64,000 nt of DNA, from contig NZ_PNYA01000003.1 in assembly GCF_002879885.1 (NCBI RefSeq), positions 1 through 64,000 on the forward strand. Direction: 5' to 3'. Of the stretch, positions 61,236 through 64,000 are shown one piece after another (within the stretch, counting starts at the first letter, position 1; each line of letters begins with the position of its first letter). The position numbers and the translations under genes are program-made. Under the pieces are notes generated by a model. It was given only the letters and a program-made list of their open reading frames with translations. It had not been told where the DNA came from and did no database searches. Origin of the DNA: Trinickia dabaoshanensis. GTDB lineage: Bacteria; Pseudomonadota; Gammaproteobacteria; Burkholderiales; Burkholderiaceae.

Positions 61236-61964
61236 TCAGTCGACGCTCGCCCAAGCCATTTCGCGCAGCTTCGCGCGCAGCCGAGCCACGGCTTGGCTGT
61301 GCAACTGGCACACGCGCGACTCGCTCACTTCCATCACCGCGCCGATCTCGCGCAGGTTCATCCCGCGCTCGTAGTAGAGCGACATCAAGAGCTTCTCGCG
61401 CTCCGGCAATTTCTCGATCGCCTCGACCAGCGCCGCGCGCAAGCTCTCGTCGAGCAGCGCGGAGAGCGGGTCTGTGTGATCGACGCAGTACCGGTCGAGG
61501 AACGGCTCGTCGTCGGCGGAGCGATCGAAGTCTTCGTAATAGATGAGCTGGCTGCCGTGCAGATCCTGCAGCATCGACTGGTACGCCTCGAGCGGCATCT
61601 CCAGATGATCGGCCACCTCGGTCTCGCTCGCGGACCGGCCGAGACGCTGCTCGACATGGTGCACGGCCGATTCCACTTCGCGCGAGGTCTTACGCAAGCT
61701 GCGCGGCAACCAATCGTTGTTGCGCAGCTCATCGAGCATCGCGCCGCGAATACGCTGGCTCGCGTAGGTTTCGAATTGCGCGCCTTGATCTTCCTTGTAG
61801 CGGCTCGCCGCATCGAGCAAGCCGATCATGCCGGCTTGAATCAAATCGTCCAAATCGACGCTCGCCGGCATTTTCGCCACGAGCTGCAGACCCAATCTGC
61901 GCACGAGCGGCGCGTATTGCGTCAACACATCCGTCTGGGACATTTTCCCCTGAGCGTTGTACAT
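61236..61964 (-). CDS. fliA: RNA polymerase sigma factor FliA (sigma-28)
   Basis: A 242-residue sigma factor. The start at 61964 gives MYNAQGKMSQTDVLTQYAPLVRRLGLQLVAKMPASVDLDDLIQAGMIGLLDAASRY, with region 2 (DLIQAG, GLLDA, then FETYASQRIRGAMLDELR). Region 3 is RSLRKTSREVESAVHHVEQRLGRSASETEVADHL. Region 4 is LPEREKLLMSLYYERGMNLREIGAVMEVSESRVCQLHSQAVARLRAKL. It directs class-3 flagellar promoters such as those seen upstream of flgM, ycgR and flgK. It follows flhG by 31 bases in the flhF-flhG-fliA transcript. Confidence 0.97.
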   Translation of the reverse strand: MYNAQGKMSQTDVLTQYAPLVRRLGLQLVAKMPASVDLDDLIQAGMIGLLDAASRYKEDQGAQFETYASQRIRGAMLDELRNNDWLPRSLRKTSREVESAVHHVEQRLGRSASETEVADHLEMPLEAYQSMLQDLHGSQLIYYEDFDRSADDEPFLDRYCVDHTDPLSALLDESLRAALVEAIEKLPEREKLLMSLYYERGMNLREIGAVMEVSESRVCQLHSQAVARLRAKLREMAWASVD

Positions 61965-61995
61965 CGAGGGCCCCCTTCTCCTTGTCCCTAACGTT

Positions 61996-62874
61996 TCAAG
62001 CATGTTGGCGTTCGACCTCACCCGCGTCGGCAATCGCCGACGCCGGTCTAGCCGAGCGCACCGTGACTTCAGAGCGCGGCGAAACCATCGCCGGGCGCAT
62101 CGGCCAATACAACATTTCCGCGGCAACGTGCCGAAAATCCCGCGCCGACTGAGCCGACGGGAATGCATCGACGACGCACCTCCCAAGTTCCAGCGACCGC
62201 TCCATCAGCGAATCGGCCGCCACGCATCCGGCATCTTCGATCGACACGGTCAGATAACGCGCCGCCACTTCGGCGAGGTTATCGAACGTCGTGTGCGCAT
62301 CGGCAAGGCTCGATACGTGATTCACGAGCACGCGGAACTGCGCGATCGCGTGTTCGAAGTGCAAGCGCTTCATGCAGGCATACGCTTCCGTGATCGCGGT
62401 AGCCGCCACGCGCGTGACGATCAGGACATCGTGCGCTTGGCACGCGAGCGGCGAGAGCGCGCCTTGGCGGTCGAGCCGCGCATCGACGAGCACCACGTCG
62501 GCCGGACCGGACAGCAGCAAACCCAGTTGCGCCGCGCTATAGCCCGCACAGTTCTCGCGTGACGCGGCGAGTACCGAAAATCCCAACTCGTGACGCGCGC
62601 ACGCCTGGTCCAGCGCGATCTCGCCGTCCATCAGCGCGCGCAGCGAGCCCGCGCCGTGCAAGCCGCCCAGCATCGCCGAGACCGACCGGCTGCCGAGGCG
62701 CTCGTCGATCACGAGCACGTCCTTGCCGAGCGCGGCCAGCGCCGCCGCCAAATTGACCACGGTGGACGTACAGCCGACGCCCACGGGCCCGCCCGTGACG
62801 GCCACCACGCGAGAGCCGCTCTTCGCGAGCAGCCGGCGCAGCCCTTCTGCCTGATCGGTGACTTGCTTAGCCAA
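61996..62874 (-). CDS. flhG: FlhG/FleN-like MinD-family protein with degenerate P-loop
   Basis: A 292-residue MinD/ParA-fold protein located directly after flhF (eight-base overlap), as in FlhF-FlhG pairs that set flagellar number and place. The P-loop reads VAVTGGPVGVGCTSTVVNLAAALAALG. The usual GKGGVGKT has Pro for the signature Lys and Cys for the P-loop Lys. The following D-x-D site reads LVIDERLGSRSVSAMLGG rather than DADLG. Later MinD features (VVLVDARLDRQGALSPLA, RVLVNHVSSLADA) remain. ATP hydrolysis is therefore doubtful, while the fold and context still support FlhG. fliA follows 31 bases downstream. Confidence 0.85.
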   Translation of the reverse strand: MAKQVTDQAEGLRRLLAKSGSRVVAVTGGPVGVGCTSTVVNLAAALAALGKDVLVIDERLGSRSVSAMLGGLHGAGSLRALMDGEIALDQACARHELGFSVLAASRENCAGYSAAQLGLLLSGPADVVLVDARLDRQGALSPLACQAHDVLIVTRVAATAITEAYACMKRLHFEHAIAQFRVLVNHVSSLADAHTTFDNLAEVAARYLTVSIEDAGCVAADSLMERSLELGRCVVDAFPSAQSARDFRHVAAEMLYWPMRPAMVSPRSEVTVRSARPASAIADAGEVERQHA

Positions 62875-64000
62875 AGCGAACCTCGTGAAGTTCGGCGCTC
62901 GAGCGGCTCGACAACGCCGAGAGCAAGGCGGGAATTTCGTCGTCGTGCGGGACGAACGGCGAGCCGTCGCGCGGAATGCAAAACGCGCTTTTGATCAAAA
63001 ACTTCTTCGTTGCGACGTACAAGTTCTCGGGCACCTTCTGTCCCGTCGACACGTAGTGCACGGGCAGCTTGTAGCGGATGACCGTGTCGAGCACGCCGCC
63101 GAGGTTCGTCGCCTCGTCCAGCTTCGTCAGAATGCAGCCGGCCAGCTCGGGTTGCCCCGGTGCGCTGCGATAGGCCTGCACGACTTCGTTGAGCGTGTCG
63201 CCGTGGCTCGTCGCGTTCAGCAGCAGCAGCCGCTGAACCGGCTGGCCGGCGCCACACAGCATCGCGATTTGATCCGAGACCGTACGATCGCGCTGGCTCA
63301 TGCCGATCGTGTCGATCAGCACGATGTGCTTGTTGCGCAGCTCGGCGAGCGCGAGTTGCAGATCGGCCGCGTCCTTCACCGCATGCACGGACACGCCGAG
63401 GATCTTGCCGAAAATGCGCAGTTGCTCGTGGCCGCCGATCCGGTAGCTGTCGGTCGTGAGCAGCGCGACCTTGCTCGCACCGAAGCGCATCACGCAGCGC
63501 GCGGCGAGCTTGGCCGTGGTCGTCGTCTTGCCGACGCCCGTCGGGCCCATCAGCGCGAACACGCCGCCGCGCTCCATCAGCGCGTCTTCGTTCTCGAGCA
63601 CGGGAAGATTCGAGGCGAGCACCTGGTTCACCCAGTCCATACCCGCATCGACGTGCTCGACTTCGGGCATGTTCTCCACCACCATCCGCACGAGTTGCGC
63701 GGAGAAACCGGCCGAGAACAGCGCCTTCGTCACCTCGCCGTTCACGGGGCTGCGGCGTTGGCGCTCGCCCCATGCCAGCCCGGCGAACTGCTCTTCCATC
63801 ATCCCGCGCATCGCCGAAAGCTCGCTCATCACCGTTTGGTTGACGATCTCTTCGATGCGCGCACGCACGGCATCGGCCATCGCATGCGCTTCTTGCTCAC
63901 CGGCGCCTTCGAAGGCCGGCTTCACGCGCGGCACGGCGCGGCGCGCCGCGACGCGGGCGGCTTCATGCGCCCAGTCCGGCAGTTGCGTCTTCTCGTGTTC
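62867..64000 (-). CDS. flhF: Flagellar biosynthesis SRP-type GTPase FlhF (5' end cut by window edge)
   Basis: At least 377 codons are visible; the frame is open to the right edge, with EHEKTQLPDWAHEAARVAARR as the first visible residues. The NG GTPase domain: FALMGPTGVGKTTTTAKLAARCVMRFGASKVALLTTDSYRIGGHEQLRIFGKILGVSVHAVKDAADL, then HIVLIDTIGMSQRD and CILTKLDEATNLGGVLDTVIRYKLPVHYVSTGQKVPENL, all FlhF-type. Its C-terminal end overlaps the flhG start by eight bases. FlhF recruits early flagellar components to the pole. A missing N-terminal B domain probably lies beyond the window. Confidence 0.96.
   Translation of the reverse strand, partial: EHEKTQLPDWAHEAARVAARRAVPRVKPAFEGAGEQEAHAMADAVRARIEEIVNQTVMSELSAMRGMMEEQFAGLAWGERQRRSPVNGEVTKALFSAGFSAQLVRMVVENMPEVEHVDAGMDWVNQVLASNLPVLENEDALMERGGVFALMGPTGVGKTTTTAKLAARCVMRFGASKVALLTTDSYRIGGHEQLRIFGKILGVSVHAVKDAADLQLALAELRNKHIVLIDTIGMSQRDRTVSDQIAMLCGAGQPVQRLLLLNATSHGDTLNEVVQAYRSAPGQPELAGCILTKLDEATNLGGVLDTVIRYKLPVHYVSTGQKVPENLYVATKKFLIKSAFCIPRDGSPFVPHDDEIPALLSALSSRSSAELHEVRFG

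Overview
The window has the look of a beta-proteobacterial, Burkholderia-type chromosome (Burkholderia, Paraburkholderia or Trinickia). Base composition is high GC. The gene order rsmI / yraN-diaA-dolP, the short GRPRAG-type H-NS protein, a Tat-exported HiPIP, and the split arrangement of fli and flg operons all fit. This assignment rests on gene order and protein family flavour only; no database search was possible. No rRNA, tRNA, CRISPR array or insertion sequence was seen.

Layout. Positions 1-6106 hold envelope and housekeeping genes: dolP-like (cut by the left edge), diaA/gmhA-like, yraN, divergent rsmI, rlpA, a metallo-beta-lactamase overlapping a DEDDh exonuclease, and an Lrp/AsnC regulator. 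Positions 6157-25871 hold single-gene metabolic and transport units: CDF cation transporter, H-NS protein, HugZ-like protein, MFS transporter, branched-chain amino acid binding protein, nitronate monooxygenase, dienelactone hydrolase, HiPIP, LhgO-like oxidase, AAA ATPase, EEP nuclease, LysE exporter, ferredoxin-NADP reductase, a soluble histidine kinase with a NarL-type regulator, an APC permease, and a CoxG/XdhC pair. A lower-GC patch with an HD phosphohydrolase (26254-26934) precedes the flagellar block.

Positions 27005-64000 are a large flagellar locus. On the minus strand are fliS-fliT-fliK-like-flhB-like and fliE. Divergent from fliE, fliFGHIJK and then fliLMNOPQR run on the plus strand and encode the MS ring, C ring, export ATPase complex, hook-length ruler and export gate. 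Next comes a non-flagellar pair, a frameshifted NucA/NucB-type nuclease and a degenerate MoeA-like protein. Minus-strand flgK-flgL (hook-filament junction), a YcgR/PilZ c-di-GMP brake and flgBCDEFGHIJ (rod, hook, rings, muramidase) follow, then plus-strand flgA-flgM-flgN. After three unrelated small genes (HicB-like antitoxin, isochorismatase-fold hydrolase, VOC protein) the minus-strand flhF-flhG-fliA operon runs off the right edge. Matches to a sigma-28 (FliA) promoter, TAAA-N14..16-GCCGNTAW-like, lie upstream of flgM, ycgR and flgK, and a weaker one upstream of fliS. This gives a class-3 regulon that the FliA and anti-sigma FlgM encoded here could control.

Main points for a second look: the broken NucA/NucB gene paired with a MoeA-derived protein inside the flagellar locus; an FlhG whose P-loop has lost its lysines; an FlgA with a long linker carrying three IPGPGE repeats; a compact three-way-junction-like RNA fold at 3895-3947; and an inverted repeat of NarL/BvgA type upstream of the histidine kinase gene.
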